A stretch of DNA of 64,000 nt, taken from Allochromatium vinosum DSM 180. GTDB taxonomy: Bacteria; Pseudomonadota; Gammaproteobacteria; Chromatiales; Chromatiaceae. The stretch spans positions 2,709,501 to 2,773,500 of the forward strand of contig NC_013851.1 of the NCBI RefSeq assembly GCF_000025485.1, in the 5' to 3' direction. The notes under the pieces are model-generated. The model was not told where the DNA came from and did no database searches. It saw nothing but the letters and a program-made list of their open reading frames with translations. Shown piece after piece: positions 54,948 through 64,000 of this stretch; position 1 is the first letter of the stretch; every line of letters starts with the position of its first letter. Made by a program: the position numbers and the translations under genes.

Positions 54948-55742
54948 CTAGCGCGGCTTCGACACGGTATCGAGCGCGCGGGCGGCCGCGAACAGCCCCA
55001 GGCTGGCGGTGACTGTGACCACCGAACCGAAGCCCGCGCAGTTGAGTCCGGTCGGTCCCGGACGGCTCGGGTCGCAGACTGCCCCGGGCGGCGGTTGGCG
55101 TAACGGCTCGACGGAATAGACCGCCTCGATGCCGAAGCGCTTGTTCGGCACGCGCGTGAAGCCGTGTGACTTGCGCAACTGGGCGCGCACCCGCGACAGC
55201 AGCGGATCCTGGATGGTGCGCGCGAGATCGTCGACCCGGATGCGGGTCGGATCGGCCTTGCCGCCGGCTGCGCCGCAGGTCACGAGCGGGATGCCGGCCC
55301 GATGACAGACGGCGATCATGGCTACCTTGGCGCGCACCGAATCGATGGCGTCGATCACATGATCGAAACCGGCGCCGACGAGTTCGGCAGCATTCTCCGG
55401 GGTCAGGAAATCCTCGATCAGGTTCAGGTCGCAATCCGGGGCATAGCTGGCGATGCGCGCGCGCATGGCCTCGACCTTGGCCTGACCGAGCGTGGGGTCG
55501 GTGGCCTGGATCTGGCGATTGATATTGGATTCGGCGACATGATCCAGGTCGATCAGGGTGAGACGGCCGACCCCACTGCGCGCCAGCGCCTCGGCCGCCC
55601 AGGAACCCACACCGCCGATGCCCACGACACAGACATGCGCCGCCGTCAGCCGGGCCTGTCCCTCCTCACCATAGAGTCGCGCTAGGCCGCTGAAACGGCG
55701 GCGGTCGTTGATCGTTCGTTCAGGGATCGGCAGGTTCGGCAT
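54948..55742 (-). CDS. tcdA: tRNA threonylcarbamoyladenosine dehydratase
   Basis: E1-like ATP-dependent enzyme that cyclises t6A at tRNA position 37 to ct6A. The 264 residues have the nucleotide motif GIGGVGSWAAEALARSGVG, the dipeptide-type IDLDHVAESNINRQ and a C-terminal region with PTGLNCAGFGSVV. It starts MPNLPIPERTIND at 55742. Previously called CsdL/YgdL. Followed by about 160 bp without a gene before cysB. Confidence 0.93.
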   Translation of the reverse strand: MPNLPIPERTINDRRRFSGLARLYGEEGQARLTAAHVCVVGIGGVGSWAAEALARSGVGRLTLIDLDHVAESNINRQIQATDPTLGQAKVEAMRARIASYAPDCDLNLIEDFLTPENAAELVGAGFDHVIDAIDSVRAKVAMIAVCHRAGIPLVTCGAAGGKADPTRIRVDDLARTIQDPLLSRVRAQLRKSHGFTRVPNKRFGIEAVYSVEPLRQPPPGAVCDPSRPGPTGLNCAGFGSVVTVTASLGLFAAARALDTVSKPR

Positions 55743-55908
55743 GAGTCGCAAGACGGATGAAGCGCGAGCATGACGTGCTCAGGGACAGGACAGTTGAACC
55801 AATGATGCCGTATCGGGCCGTTTCCGGTCCAAGGATATTCAAGGCAGGCTGGTGAACCGATCGATCGGCGTCTGCTCGCCGAGCATCGAGACCCTGGAGC
55901 CTGCCGTG

Positions 55909-56841
55909 TCAGACCGCCGTCTTGGGAAAGACCGCCTCCCTGATCCGGTCCGCCGTCAGTTCCGGCGCGCACGCACGGATGAAGCTCAGGGCATAGTCGC
56001 GCAGATAGCGCCCGCGTCTCAGGCCCAGCCGGGCGGTGTTGGTCTCAAAGAGGTCAGGCAGTTCGATCAGCCGCAGTCCGGCGTCGCGGGCGGGGTGCCA
56101 GGCCATCGCCGCGATGAGTCCGACCCCAAGCCCCAGTTCGACATAGGCTTTGATGACATCGGCGTCGAGCGCCGACATGACGATCTCCGGCACCAGTCCG
56201 GCGCGCGCGAAGGCAGCGTCGATGCGCGCCCGCCCGGTGTAGCCGGGATGGTAGGTGATGAGCGGATACTCGGCGATCGTCTCCAGCGTCAGCGGACCGG
56301 CCACCGTCAGCGGATGCCCCTCCGGGACAATCAGCGCATGGCGCCATTCATAGAAGGGAAAGCTCACCAGATCCGGTTCGTCGGCCAGCGCCTCGGTGGC
56401 GATGCCGATGTCGGCCTCGCCCGAGCGCAGACGCTCGACGATCTCGCCCGGACCGCACTGATGCAGTTCCAGATGCACCCTGGGAAAGTGTGACTTGAAG
56501 CGTGTCACCACCGGCGGCAGGGCATAACGGGCCTGGGTGTGGGTGGTGGCGATGGCCAGATGTCCGGTGTCCTGTTGCGCGAACTGCTCGCCCAGCCGCT
56601 TGATGTTCTGGAGATCGAGCAGGATACGCTCGACAATCGGCAGCAGTTCCCGTCCGGGCGCGGTCAGTCCCAGCAGACGCTTGCCGCGGCGCGCGAACAG
56701 CTCCACGCCCAGTTCGTCCTCCAGATCCTTGATATGCTTGGAGACGCCCGACTGGGCGGTGAAGAGCGCGTTGGCCACTTCGGTCAGATTGAACTGACGG
56801 CGCGCGGTCTCGCGCACGATGCGCAATTGCTGGAGGTTCAT
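55909..56841 (-). CDS. cysB: LysR-type regulator CysB (copy 1)
   Basis: Activator of sulfate assimilation; N-acetylserine and sulfide/thiosulfate adjust its activity in enterics. The 310 residues begin MNLQQLRIVRETARRQFNL with HTH ANALFTAQSGVSKHIKDLED, then a substrate-binding domain with TTHTQARYALPPV, typical of CysB/Cbl. ATG 56841 lies 1 bp after the cysA stop, so it is the last gene of the cysT-W-A operon and may control its own transport operon. A second paralogue is at 61038-61979. Confidence 0.92.
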   Translation of the reverse strand: MNLQQLRIVRETARRQFNLTEVANALFTAQSGVSKHIKDLEDELGVELFARRGKRLLGLTAPGRELLPIVERILLDLQNIKRLGEQFAQQDTGHLAIATTHTQARYALPPVVTRFKSHFPRVHLELHQCGPGEIVERLRSGEADIGIATEALADEPDLVSFPFYEWRHALIVPEGHPLTVAGPLTLETIAEYPLITYHPGYTGRARIDAAFARAGLVPEIVMSALDADVIKAYVELGLGVGLIAAMAWHPARDAGLRLIELPDLFETNTARLGLRRGRYLRDYALSFIRACAPELTADRIREAVFPKTAV

Positions 56842-56842
56842 C

Positions 56843-57928
56843 TCAGGCCGCTCGGTGCTCGAAGACGCGGAGGCGCGAAGGCACCAGCCGCACGCGCTGT
56901 CCAGCGACCAGTCCGAGCGCCTGCACCTGATCGCGCGGCAGCACGACCTCGTAGTGCACCGGTCTGCCGCTGTCCGCGGTCGACGCCGGACTGTCGAGCT
57001 CGACCGTGGCATTGGCGCCGAAGTTCAGCAGACGCGACACCGTAGCGGCGATGCCCTCGGCACTGTCCGGGTCGGTGAGGATCTCCAGTTCGTGTGGACG
57101 GGCGAAGGCGATGGCCTCGGCACCCGGTGCCAGTGCCGCCGCCTCATGTACAAGTGTCGCCTCGCCCACGCGCAGCCTCCCGCCCTCGATGCGGCCGTGG
57201 AAGGTATTGACGGCTCCGAGGAAGCCATAGACGAAGGGCGTGGCCGGCTGTTCGTAGACCTCGATCGGCGTGCCCTGCTGCTCGACCCGACCGCGATTCA
57301 TCAGCACCACCCGGTCGGCCACTTCCAGCGCCTCTTCCTGGTCATGCGTGACGAAGACCGAGGTGATATGCAGCTCGTCGTGCAGCCGGCGCAGCCAGCG
57401 GCGCAGTTCCTTGCGCACCTGAGCGTCGAGCGCGCCGAAAGGCTCGTCGAGCAGCAGAACCTTGGGTTCAACCGCCAGGGCGCGCGCAAGCGCGATGCGC
57501 TGACGCTGGCCGCCGGACAACTGACTCGGGAAGCGGTCGGCGAGCGGCGCGAGCTGGACCAGTTCGAGCAGACGCCTCACCCGCGCACGGATCTCGGCCT
57601 CTTTCGGACGTTCGCGTCGGGGCTTGACCCGCAGTCCGAAGGCGACGTTCTCGAACACCGTCATGTGCCGGAACAGCGCATAGTGCTGGAAGACGAAACC
57701 GACCCGGCGCTGACGCACATGGGTGTCGGAGGCATCCTCGCCGGCGAGGACGACCCGCCCGCCGTCGGCGCGTTCCAGTCCGGCGATGACCCGCAGCAGC
57801 GTGGTCTTGCCGCAGCCCGAGGGGCCGAGCAGCGCGGTCAGGGCGCCGGTCGGGAAGTCGAGCGAGACATCGTCGAGCGCGACGAAGGAACCGAAGGTCT
57901 TGTGGATGTGTTCGACCTGGATGCTCAT
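56843..57928 (-). CDS. cysA: Sulfate/thiosulfate ABC transporter ATPase CysA
   Basis: Inner-membrane-associated ATPase powering sulfate import, 361 residues. Walker [10 protein letters not shown] (about 35-43), signature [15 protein letters not shown], Walker [13 protein letters not shown] and switch His in [10 protein letters not shown], with a C-terminal TOBE-like domain. ATG 57928 gives the family start [13 protein letters not shown]; longer readings run into cysW. Confidence 0.97.
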   Translation of the reverse strand: MSIQVEHIHKTFGSFVALDDVSLDFPTGALTALLGPSGCGKTTLLRVIAGLERADGGRVVLAGEDASDTHVRQRRVGFVFQHYALFRHMTVFENVAFGLRVKPRRERPKEAEIRARVRRLLELVQLAPLADRFPSQLSGGQRQRIALARALAVEPKVLLLDEPFGALDAQVRKELRRWLRRLHDELHITSVFVTHDQEEALEVADRVVLMNRGRVEQQGTPIEVYEQPATPFVYGFLGAVNTFHGRIEGGRLRVGEATLVHEAAALAPGAEAIAFARPHELEILTDPDSAEGIAATVSRLLNFGANATVELDSPASTADSGRPVHYEVVLPRDQVQALGLVAGQRVRLVPSRLRVFEHRAA

Positions 57929-57962
57929 GCTGAAATCCTGAATGCTGATGGCGGTGTTCGGG

Positions 57963-58847
57963 TCAGGCGTCCACCGGGGCGTGTTGACGGGCCTTCCATT
58001 CGACGAGCGACTTGAGCCCCAGCGTGACGAGCGCCAACAGCGCCAGCAGCGAGGCCACGGCGAAGGCGGCGGCAAACTGATATTCGTTGTAGAGGATCTC
58101 GACGTGCAGCGGCAGGGTGTTGGTCTGGCCACGGATGTGGCCGGAGACCACGCTCACCGCGCCGAACTCGCCCATCGCCCGCGCGTTGCAGAGAATGACG
58201 CCATAGAGCAGACCCCACTTGATGTTGGGCAGAGTGACGCGCCAGAAGACCTGGAACCCGTTCGCGCCCAGCACCACGGCGGCCTCCTCCTCCTCGCGGC
58301 CCTGCGCCTCCATCAGCGGGATCAGCTCGCGGGCGACGAAGGGAAAGGTGACGAACACCGTCGCCAGCACCAGTCCGGGCACGGCAAAGACGATCTGGAT
58401 ATCGTGCTCAAACAGCCAGGCGCCGAACCAGCCGTGCGCGCCGAACAGCAACACGAAGATCAGACCCGCAATCACCGGCGAGACCGAGAACGGCAGGTCG
58501 ATGAGCGTGGTCAGAAAGCGTTTGCCGCGAAACTCGAACTTGGCGATCGACCAGGCCGCCGCCACGCCGAACACCAGGTTGAGCGGCACCGCAATCGCCG
58601 CGATCAGCAGTGTCAGGCGTACCGCCGCCAGCGCGTCCGGGTCGGAGAGCGCGGTGACATAGGTGAACCAGCCTTTGCGCAGCGCCTCGGCGAAGACCGC
58701 GATCAGCGGCATCAGCAGAAAGAGCGCGAAGAAGCTCAGGGCCGTACCGAGGATCAGACGCCGGACCCAGGGTGACTCACAGGTCGCGGCATTGGCTTCA
58801 TAGCGGCAGGCATCGATACGCCCATGCAGGACTCCGGCGACGGCCAT
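57963..58847 (-). CDS. cysW: Sulfate ABC transporter permease CysW
   Basis: Six-segment permease, 294 residues, with the EAA-type loop [23 protein letters not shown] overlaps the cysT stop (ATGA). Pairs with CysT around the CysA dimer. Confidence 0.95.
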   Translation of the reverse strand: MAVAGVLHGRIDACRYEANAATCESPWVRRLILGTALSFFALFLLMPLIAVFAEALRKGWFTYVTALSDPDALAAVRLTLLIAAIAVPLNLVFGVAAAWSIAKFEFRGKRFLTTLIDLPFSVSPVIAGLIFVLLFGAHGWFGAWLFEHDIQIVFAVPGLVLATVFVTFPFVARELIPLMEAQGREEEEAAVVLGANGFQVFWRVTLPNIKWGLLYGVILCNARAMGEFGAVSVVSGHIRGQTNTLPLHVEILYNEYQFAAAFAVASLLALLALVTLGLKSLVEWKARQHAPVDA

Positions 58848-59725
58848 CAGCGATTCCTCCCGGTGCGCTTGGCGCTCCACGCCTGCAACAGATTGATGGC
58901 GAGCAGCATGATGAACGAAAAGACCAGCATCACCACCGCCACGGCGGTCGCGCCGACATAGTCGTACTGTTCGAGCTTGGTGATGATGATCAGCGGCGTG
59001 ATCTCCGAGACCATCGGGATGTTGCCGGCGATGAAGATGACCGAGCCGTATTCACCCACGGCGCGGGCAAAGGCCAGCGCGAATCCGGTCAGGAGCGCCG
59101 GCAGCAGTACCGGCAGCAGGACGCGGGTGAAGGTCTGACGGCGGTTCGCGCCGAGACTCGCGGCGGCCTCCTCCAGCTCGGTCTCCAGGTCTTCGAGGAT
59201 CGGCTGCACGGTGCGCACCACGAAGGGCACGCCGATGAAGACCAGCGCCACCAGCACCCCGAGCGAGGTGAAGGCGACCTTGATCCCGAGCGGCTCCAGC
59301 CACGCGCCGATCCAGCCGTTGCCGGCATAGAGCGCCGTGAGCGCGATACCGGCCACCGCCGTCGGCAGGGCGAAGGGCAGATCGACCAGGGCGTCGATCA
59401 GCTTCTTGCCCGGAAACTCGTACCGCACCAGGGCCCAGGCCAGCATGAGTCCGAAGACGGCGTTGATCGCCGCCGCCAGCAGCGCGGCGCCGAAGGAGAG
59501 TCGGTACGTCGCCGCCACGCGCGGCTCCGAGACCACGGCCCAGAACTCCGGCCACGACAGGCTCGCGCTCTTGATGAAGACCGCCGACAGCGGAATCAGC
59601 ACCATCAGCGACAGATAGACCAGGGTGTAGCCGAGCGCCAGCGGGAAGCCCGGCAGCACCCGCGTCTGGCGGATCGGAGTGAAGACTGGCGCGGCGCCGA
59701 ACGGTAGCGGCATCCGGTGTGTCAT
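58847..59725 (-). CDS. cysT: Sulfate ABC transporter permease CysT (CysU)
   Basis: Permease partner, 292 residues, six segments, EAA-like loop [20 protein letters not shown]. First gene of the cysT-cysW-cysA-cysB operon, reading left from the divergent promoter shared with sbp. Confidence 0.95.
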   Translation of the reverse strand: MTHRMPLPFGAAPVFTPIRQTRVLPGFPLALGYTLVYLSLMVLIPLSAVFIKSASLSWPEFWAVVSEPRVAATYRLSFGAALLAAAINAVFGLMLAWALVRYEFPGKKLIDALVDLPFALPTAVAGIALTALYAGNGWIGAWLEPLGIKVAFTSLGVLVALVFIGVPFVVRTVQPILEDLETELEEAAASLGANRRQTFTRVLLPVLLPALLTGFALAFARAVGEYGSVIFIAGNIPMVSEITPLIIITKLEQYDYVGATAVAVVMLVFSFIMLLAINLLQAWSAKRTGRNR

Positions 59726-59774
59726 GGTGATGGCCTCGGTGGCGGACGATGAGGCCCAGGAGAGTAGTGCAACT

Positions 59775-59807
59775 CCGAAATAACCAAAACGAACGAAAGG
59801 TTATTTC
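59775..59807. promoter_or_regulatory. Putative CysB operator in the cysT/sbp divergent promoter
   Basis: Perfect 10-bp inverted repeat CGAAATAACC (59775-59784) and GGTTATTTCG (59798-59807) with a 13-bp AT-rich spacer. It sits between the two divergent sulfate-transport units. A related half-site (CCAAATAACCC) recurs near 61993 ahead of cysI and the second cysB. Confidence 0.65.
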
Positions 59808-59951
59808 GTTATTCGATATGACTATATCTCGCCATGTCGGCGGCCAGCCGCGCGCAGATAAGTTTTGCAATTTTTGTTGGTTGGTGTGGGACGACGCCGG
59901 CTTTCAAATAGCCGCCACTATCGATCCATGCCCACCAACCCCGAGGAATCC

Positions 59952-60968
59952 ATGATGAAGTCGCCTCTTCCACTGAAATCACTGCTCGCCGGCGCTGTGC
60001 TGGGTCTCTCCAGCCTTGCCCCAACCCAAGCCGCCACCACCCTGCTCAACGTCTCCTATGATCCGACCCGCGAGTTCTATCAGGAACTCAACCCGATCTT
60101 CATCCGGCATTGGGCGGACAAGACCGGCGAGAAGCTCCAGATCCAGCAGTCGCACGGCGGCGCCGGCAAGCAGGCGCGCGCGGTGATCGACGGCCTGGAG
60201 GCCGATGTCGTGACGCTGGCCCTGGCCTATGACATCGACGCCATCGCCGAGACCGGCCTTCTGGCCAAGGACTGGCCGTCGCGCCTGCCGCTCAACAGCG
60301 CGCCCTACACCTCGACCATCGTGTTCCTGGTGCGCAAGGGCAATCCGAAAGGCATCAAAGACTGGGGCGATCTGGTCCAGGACGGCGTCTCCGTCATCAC
60401 GCCCAACCCCAAGACCTCGGGCGGGGCGCGCTGGAACTATCTGGCCGGCTGGGCCTGGGCGGAGAAGCAATACGGCGGCGACGAAGCCAAGGTGAAGGAC
60501 TACATCACCCGGCTCTACAAGAACGTCCCGGTGCTGGATTCCGGCGCGCGCGGCTCGACCACGACCTTCGCCCAGCGCGGCATCGGCGATGTGTTTCTGT
60601 CCTGGGAGAACGAAGCCTTCCTGGCCCTCAAGGAATTCGGCGCCGACCAGTTCGAGATCGTGGTGCCCTCGCTGTCGATCCTGGCCGAACCGCCGGTCAC
60701 GGTCGTCGATCGCACGGTGGACAAGAAGGGGACGCGCGCGGTCGCGACCGCCTATCTGGAATTTCTCTACACCAAGGAGGGGCAGGAGCTGGCCGCCAAG
60801 CATTTCTATCGCCCGACCGACCCCGAGGTAGCGGCCCAGCACAAGGGCCAGTTCGTCGAGGTCGATCTGGTGCGGATCGATGATCTCGGCGGCTGGCAGG
60901 CCGCGCAGCAGAAGCACTTCGCCGATGGCGGGGTGTTCGATCAGATCTACAGTCCCTCGGCACGCTGA
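59952..60968 (+). CDS. sbp: Periplasmic sulfate-binding protein
   Basis: Captures sulfate for CysTWA. The 338 residues start with a signal peptide cleaved after about residue 27 (APTQA), and the mature part has [17 protein letters not shown] and [13 protein letters not shown], the PF01547/SBP sulfate motifs, with [15 protein letters not shown] precedes ATG 59952 (or 59955). Divergent from cysT. Confidence 0.95.
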   Translation: MMKSPLPLKSLLAGAVLGLSSLAPTQAATTLLNVSYDPTREFYQELNPIFIRHWADKTGEKLQIQQSHGGAGKQARAVIDGLEADVVTLALAYDIDAIAETGLLAKDWPSRLPLNSAPYTSTIVFLVRKGNPKGIKDWGDLVQDGVSVITPNPKTSGGARWNYLAGWAWAEKQYGGDEAKVKDYITRLYKNVPVLDSGARGSTTTFAQRGIGDVFLSWENEAFLALKEFGADQFEIVVPSLSILAEPPVTVVDRTVDKKGTRAVATAYLEFLYTKEGQELAAKHFYRPTDPEVAAQHKGQFVEVDLVRIDDLGGWQAAQQKHFADGGVFDQIYSPSAR

Positions 60969-61037
60969 TCCCTGGAGCCCCGGACGATTCCTGGCCGCGC
61001 CGGGGATCGACAGAATCGAGGCGCCGGAGCGATCGGC

Positions 61038-61979
61038 TCAGATCTCATAGTCGCTGCCCCCTTCGCTCAGGGCGCGCTCGATCACCCGGCGCGTCAGGTG
61101 GGGGGCGAAGCCCTCGATGAAGGCATAGACATAGCCCCGCAGCCAGGATTTGCGGCGGATTCCCAAGTGGGTGACGCTGGCGTCGAACAGATGGCTCGCG
61201 TCGACCACACCCAGCCCCGCATCGGTCTGGGGATCGTGGGCCATTTGAGCGATGAGTCCGATCCCCAGCCCCATGCGCACATAAGTCTTGATGACATCGG
61301 CATCGAGCGCCGTCAGCACGATGCGCGGCTCCAGTCCATGCGTATGGAAGGCGCGATTCATCAGCCCGCGTCCGGTGAAGGCGCCGTCATAGGTCACGAT
61401 CGGCCAGCGGGCGATGGCTTCCAGCGACAGCGGGTCGCTCTCCAGGATCGGATGACCCAGCGGAGCGATGACACAGCGGTTCCAGGCATAGCAAGGCAGG
61501 CTCAGGAGTTCGGGCGCCTCGGCCACGGCCTCGGTGGCGATGACCAGATCGGCCTCGCCGGCGATCACCAGATCGCACACCTGGGTCGGATTGCCCTGAC
61601 GCAACGACAGCCGGACATCCGGGTAGCGCGCTATGAAGTCACGGATCGCCGGCGGCAGCACATAGCGCGCCTGGGTGTGAGTGGTGGCGATGGTCAGACA
61701 GCCCGCCGTCTCCTGACCGAACTCGGCGCCGATCTGGCGCAGGTTGTCCAGCTCGCCGAGCAGCCGCGCGGCGATGGCCAGGACATGGCGCCCCGGCTCG
61801 GTGACGGCCACCAGACGCTTGCCCTGGCGGCGGAAGATCTCGATCCCGAGTTCGTCCTCAAGCTGGCGGATCTGCTTGGAAACGCCCGGCTGGGAGGTGA
61901 AGAGCGCCTCGGCCGCCGCCGAGACATTGAGTCCCTGACGCGCGACCTCCTGGACATAGCGCAGTTGTTGCAGATTCAT
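61038..61979 (-). CDS. LysR-type regulator CysB-like (copy 2)
   Basis: Second CysB/Cbl-family protein, 313 residues, starting MNLQQLRYVQEVARQGLNV, HTH AAEALFTSQPGVSKQIRQLE, and TTHTQARYVLPPA in the effector domain. Clearly paralogous to the gene at 55909 but divergent in sequence. Divergent from cysI across a 122-bp region, so it most likely regulates sulfite reduction and cysH, whereas copy 1 sits in the transport operon. Confidence 0.9.
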   Translation of the reverse strand: MNLQQLRYVQEVARQGLNVSAAAEALFTSQPGVSKQIRQLEDELGIEIFRRQGKRLVAVTEPGRHVLAIAARLLGELDNLRQIGAEFGQETAGCLTIATTHTQARYVLPPAIRDFIARYPDVRLSLRQGNPTQVCDLVIAGEADLVIATEAVAEAPELLSLPCYAWNRCVIAPLGHPILESDPLSLEAIARWPIVTYDGAFTGRGLMNRAFHTHGLEPRIVLTALDADVIKTYVRMGLGIGLIAQMAHDPQTDAGLGVVDASHLFDASVTHLGIRRKSWLRGYVYAFIEGFAPHLTRRVIERALSEGGSDYEI

Positions 61980-62101
61980 CGCGCTCGAACTCCAAATAAC
62001 CCAAAGTCATATCAATCTAACTCGAAATTCCTTCTGCGTCCTAACGGCGCTCGCTAGCATGGCCCGCATTCCTCATCCCCGAGACGAATCGCGAGTATCC
62101 C

Positions 62102-63790
62102 ATGCACCTGAACGACGCCGATGAGCCGCTCCGCCTCCTGGAGCACATCACCCGCTTCCGCGATCAGACCCAGGCCTATCTGAACGGCGATCTGAGCGAG
62201 GAAGCGTTCCGCCCACTGCGCCTGCTGCACGGACTCTACCGACTGCGCGAGACCACCATGCTGCGCGTGGCCGTGCCCCAGGGTCGGCTCTCCAGCGAGC
62301 CGTTGCGTCGGCTGGCGCGTATCGCCCGCGAGTATGCGTTGGGCGAGGTGCATCTCACCACACGCCAGACCATCCAGTTCACCGGCCCGGCGATCGGCGC
62401 CGTGCCGCAGATCCTCGCCGAGCTGGCCGAGGTCGGACTGTCGAGCTTTCTGACCTCGGGCAACGGCATTCGCGGCATCGTCGTCGATCCGCTCGCCGGG
62501 CTGGCCGCCGACGAGCTGGAAGACCCGCGCCCCTGGCACGCGATCCTCGACCAATGGCGTCTGACACATCCACTCATGGGCCAACTGCCGCGCAAGTTCA
62601 AGATCGGCATCCACGGGGCGCGCACCGATCGCGTCACCCTGGCGGCGCAGGATCTGGGGCTGGAACTGGTGCGCGATGCGCGCGGTGAGCTGGGCTTCCG
62701 GGTGCTGGTCGGCGGCGGACTGGGACGCGGACCGCGATTGGCCCAGGAGCTGACGCCCTTCGTTCACTGGCCGCATCTGCTGACCTGGATCGAGGCGATC
62801 CTGCGCGTCTATGCGCGCGACGGGCGGCAGCCCGATCCCTACAAGTCCAGGCTCAAGAATCTGGTCCAGCGGCTGGGTCTGGTCGAGTTCCGCGCTCAGG
62901 TCGAATCCGAATGGGCACACCTGCGCGATGGACCGGCCACGTTGACCAAAGCCCAGGTCGAGCGCGCCGCGCGCCCGTTCGTCGAAGCCCCAACGGACGA
63001 TACGGTATTCGCCGCAACGACGGTTCCGGCCCCCGCGCCCAATGAACCACCTGAATATCTGCTGTGGCGGCATCAGAACGTGCAGCCCCACAAGCGCGCC
63101 GGTCACGCCATCGTCACCCTCTCGACCAAGCGCCTCGGCACGGCGCCCGGCAATCTGAGTCCGGAACAGCTGGAGCGGATCGCCGACTGGGCGGCGACCG
63201 AGAGCCGCGACGCGGTGCGTCTGACGCCCAATCAGAACCTGGTGCTGACACAGGTGCGTGAGGACCGTCTGTTCGCCCTCTGGGAGGACGTGCGCGCCTT
63301 CGGTCTGGACGGTCCCAATCGCGGTCTGCTCACCGATCTGGTCGCCTGCCCCGGCGCGCGCGAGTGCGATCTGGCGCACGGCGATTCGCTGGGACTGGCC
63401 GCCGCCATCCAGGCCCGCTTCGCCGACGCCGATGACGTGCGCGATATCGGCCCGCTCGATCTGCGGATCTCGGGCTGCGTGAACGCCTGCGCCCATCACA
63501 ACCTCGCCGCCATCGGCATCCGGGGGCTGCGCAAGCAGGGCGAATCCCGCTACCAGATCCTCATCGGCGGGCGCTCGGGCCGCGAAGCACGGCTGGCCGA
63601 GCCGCTCGGCCCCTCGTTCGCCGCAGACGAGGTGCCCGAGGCGGTCGCAGGTCTGATCGCGCTCTATCGCCGACACCGGCAGACGGGTGAGACCTTCGAC
63701 GCCGCCGTGCAGCGACTGGGCGCCGAACCCTTCAGAACCATCGTGACCAGGGCGGCGGACGCCGCCCCTCAGGAGACACCCCATGACTGA
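62102..63790 (+). CDS. cysI: Sulfite/nitrite reductase hemoprotein subunit (CysI-like)
   Basis: Siroheme- and [4Fe-4S]-containing enzyme reducing sulfite to sulfide, 562 residues. Two ferredoxin-like half domains with TTRQTIQFTG and SNP-like active-site arginines, and the cluster/siroheme ligands in ACPGARECDLAHG and SGCVNACAHHN. Placed with cysH, so sulfite is the likely substrate; nitrite reduction is less likely from context. Stop overlaps the cysH start by 8 bp. Confidence 0.92.
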   Translation: MHLNDADEPLRLLEHITRFRDQTQAYLNGDLSEEAFRPLRLLHGLYRLRETTMLRVAVPQGRLSSEPLRRLARIAREYALGEVHLTTRQTIQFTGPAIGAVPQILAELAEVGLSSFLTSGNGIRGIVVDPLAGLAADELEDPRPWHAILDQWRLTHPLMGQLPRKFKIGIHGARTDRVTLAAQDLGLELVRDARGELGFRVLVGGGLGRGPRLAQELTPFVHWPHLLTWIEAILRVYARDGRQPDPYKSRLKNLVQRLGLVEFRAQVESEWAHLRDGPATLTKAQVERAARPFVEAPTDDTVFAATTVPAPAPNEPPEYLLWRHQNVQPHKRAGHAIVTLSTKRLGTAPGNLSPEQLERIADWAATESRDAVRLTPNQNLVLTQVREDRLFALWEDVRAFGLDGPNRGLLTDLVACPGARECDLAHGDSLGLAAAIQARFADADDVRDIGPLDLRISGCVNACAHHNLAAIGIRGLRKQGESRYQILIGGRSGREARLAEPLGPSFAADEVPEAVAGLIALYRRHRQTGETFDAAVQRLGAEPFRTIVTRAADAAPQETPHD

Positions 63791-64000
63791 ACGACGTCAG
63801 CCTTCCCTATCGACCGACACCCTGCCGACCCGTGAAGCCGCCGCGATCGAACTCCTGTCCCAGGTCTGCCGCGAGCTGGATTCCATCGTGTTCGCCACCA
63901 GCCTCGGCGCCGAAGACATGGTGCTGACCGAGATCATCCGGCGCGAACGCCTGCCGATCCGCATCTTCACTCTCGACACCGGACGGCTGCCGACCGAGAC
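63783..64000 (+). CDS. cysH: Adenylylsulfate/PAPS reductase, N-terminal part (3' truncated by window)
   Basis: Thioredoxin- or glutathione-linked reduction of activated sulfate to sulfite. The 72 visible residues begin MTERRQPSLSTDTL and include FATSLGAEDMVLTEI (nucleotide loop) and FTLDTGRLPTET, the diagnostic motif of the family. Whether it uses APS or PAPS depends on cysteine motifs beyond the window. It overlaps cysI and continues past base 64000. Confidence 0.9.
   Translation, partial: MTERRQPSLSTDTLPTREAAAIELLSQVCRELDSIVFATSLGAEDMVLTEIIRRERLPIRIFTLDTGRLPTE

Noticed and set aside
62054-63784. 576-aa minus-strand frame opposite cysI
   Set aside because: cysI shows all Fe-S and siroheme motifs; the opposite frame has none and overlaps the gene fully.

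Overview
The window is a GC-rich chromosomal segment of a gammaproteobacterium. Gene content and order (complete 14-gene nuo operon, tRNA-Leu/secG/tpiA, smpB/ssrA, assimilatory sulfate cluster) would fit a Chromatiaceae-like purple sulfur bacterium, but no photosynthesis or sulfur-oxidation gene is present, so that placement is inference.

Layout. 1-12.1 kb is core: the end of prfA with prmC, an acyltransferase, a stand-alone LytTR regulator, a CPBP protease, a TRAP permease pair without binding protein, a hybrid kinase/diguanylate cyclase operon, mepA and ffh. At 13.1 kb an intact tRNA-Lys(UUU) is the insertion point of a 9.6 kb integrative element. It runs to a 49-bp copy of the tRNA 3' half at 22662-22710. 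The element encodes a P4-type tyrosine integrase, an AlpA-like regulator, a large zinc-finger/TOPRIM/DUF927 primase-helicase, an SSB and several small unknown proteins, nearly all on the minus strand and translationally coupled. It is rich in inverted and iterated repeats.

22.8-42.8 kb holds a STAS-like protein, bamC, dapA and the respiratory complex I operon on the minus strand (nuoA at 42.7 kb to nuoN at 25.5 kb). About 2.5 kb of AT-richer accessory DNA separates nuoM from nuoN. It contains a PIN-domain pair, a nucleotidyltransferase partner gene followed by an internally deleted nucleotidyltransferase, two unknown genes, and a decayed second copy of the nuoM 3' end.

42.9-45.3 kb carries tRNA-Leu(GAG), secG, tpiA, smpB and tmRNA. 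Immediately after tmRNA lies a complete, tightly coupled jetABCD operon (45.5-52.2 kb). This is a Wadjet SMC-type anti-plasmid defence system and the most notable known system here. A type II P-type cation ATPase and tcdA follow.

55.9-64 kb is the sulfate assimilation regulon: cysT-cysW-cysA-cysB reading left, sbp reading right from a shared divergent promoter with a perfect 10-bp inverted repeat, a second cysB paralogue, and cysI-cysH (cysH runs off the end). Together these import sulfate and reduce it toward sulfide under CysB-type control.
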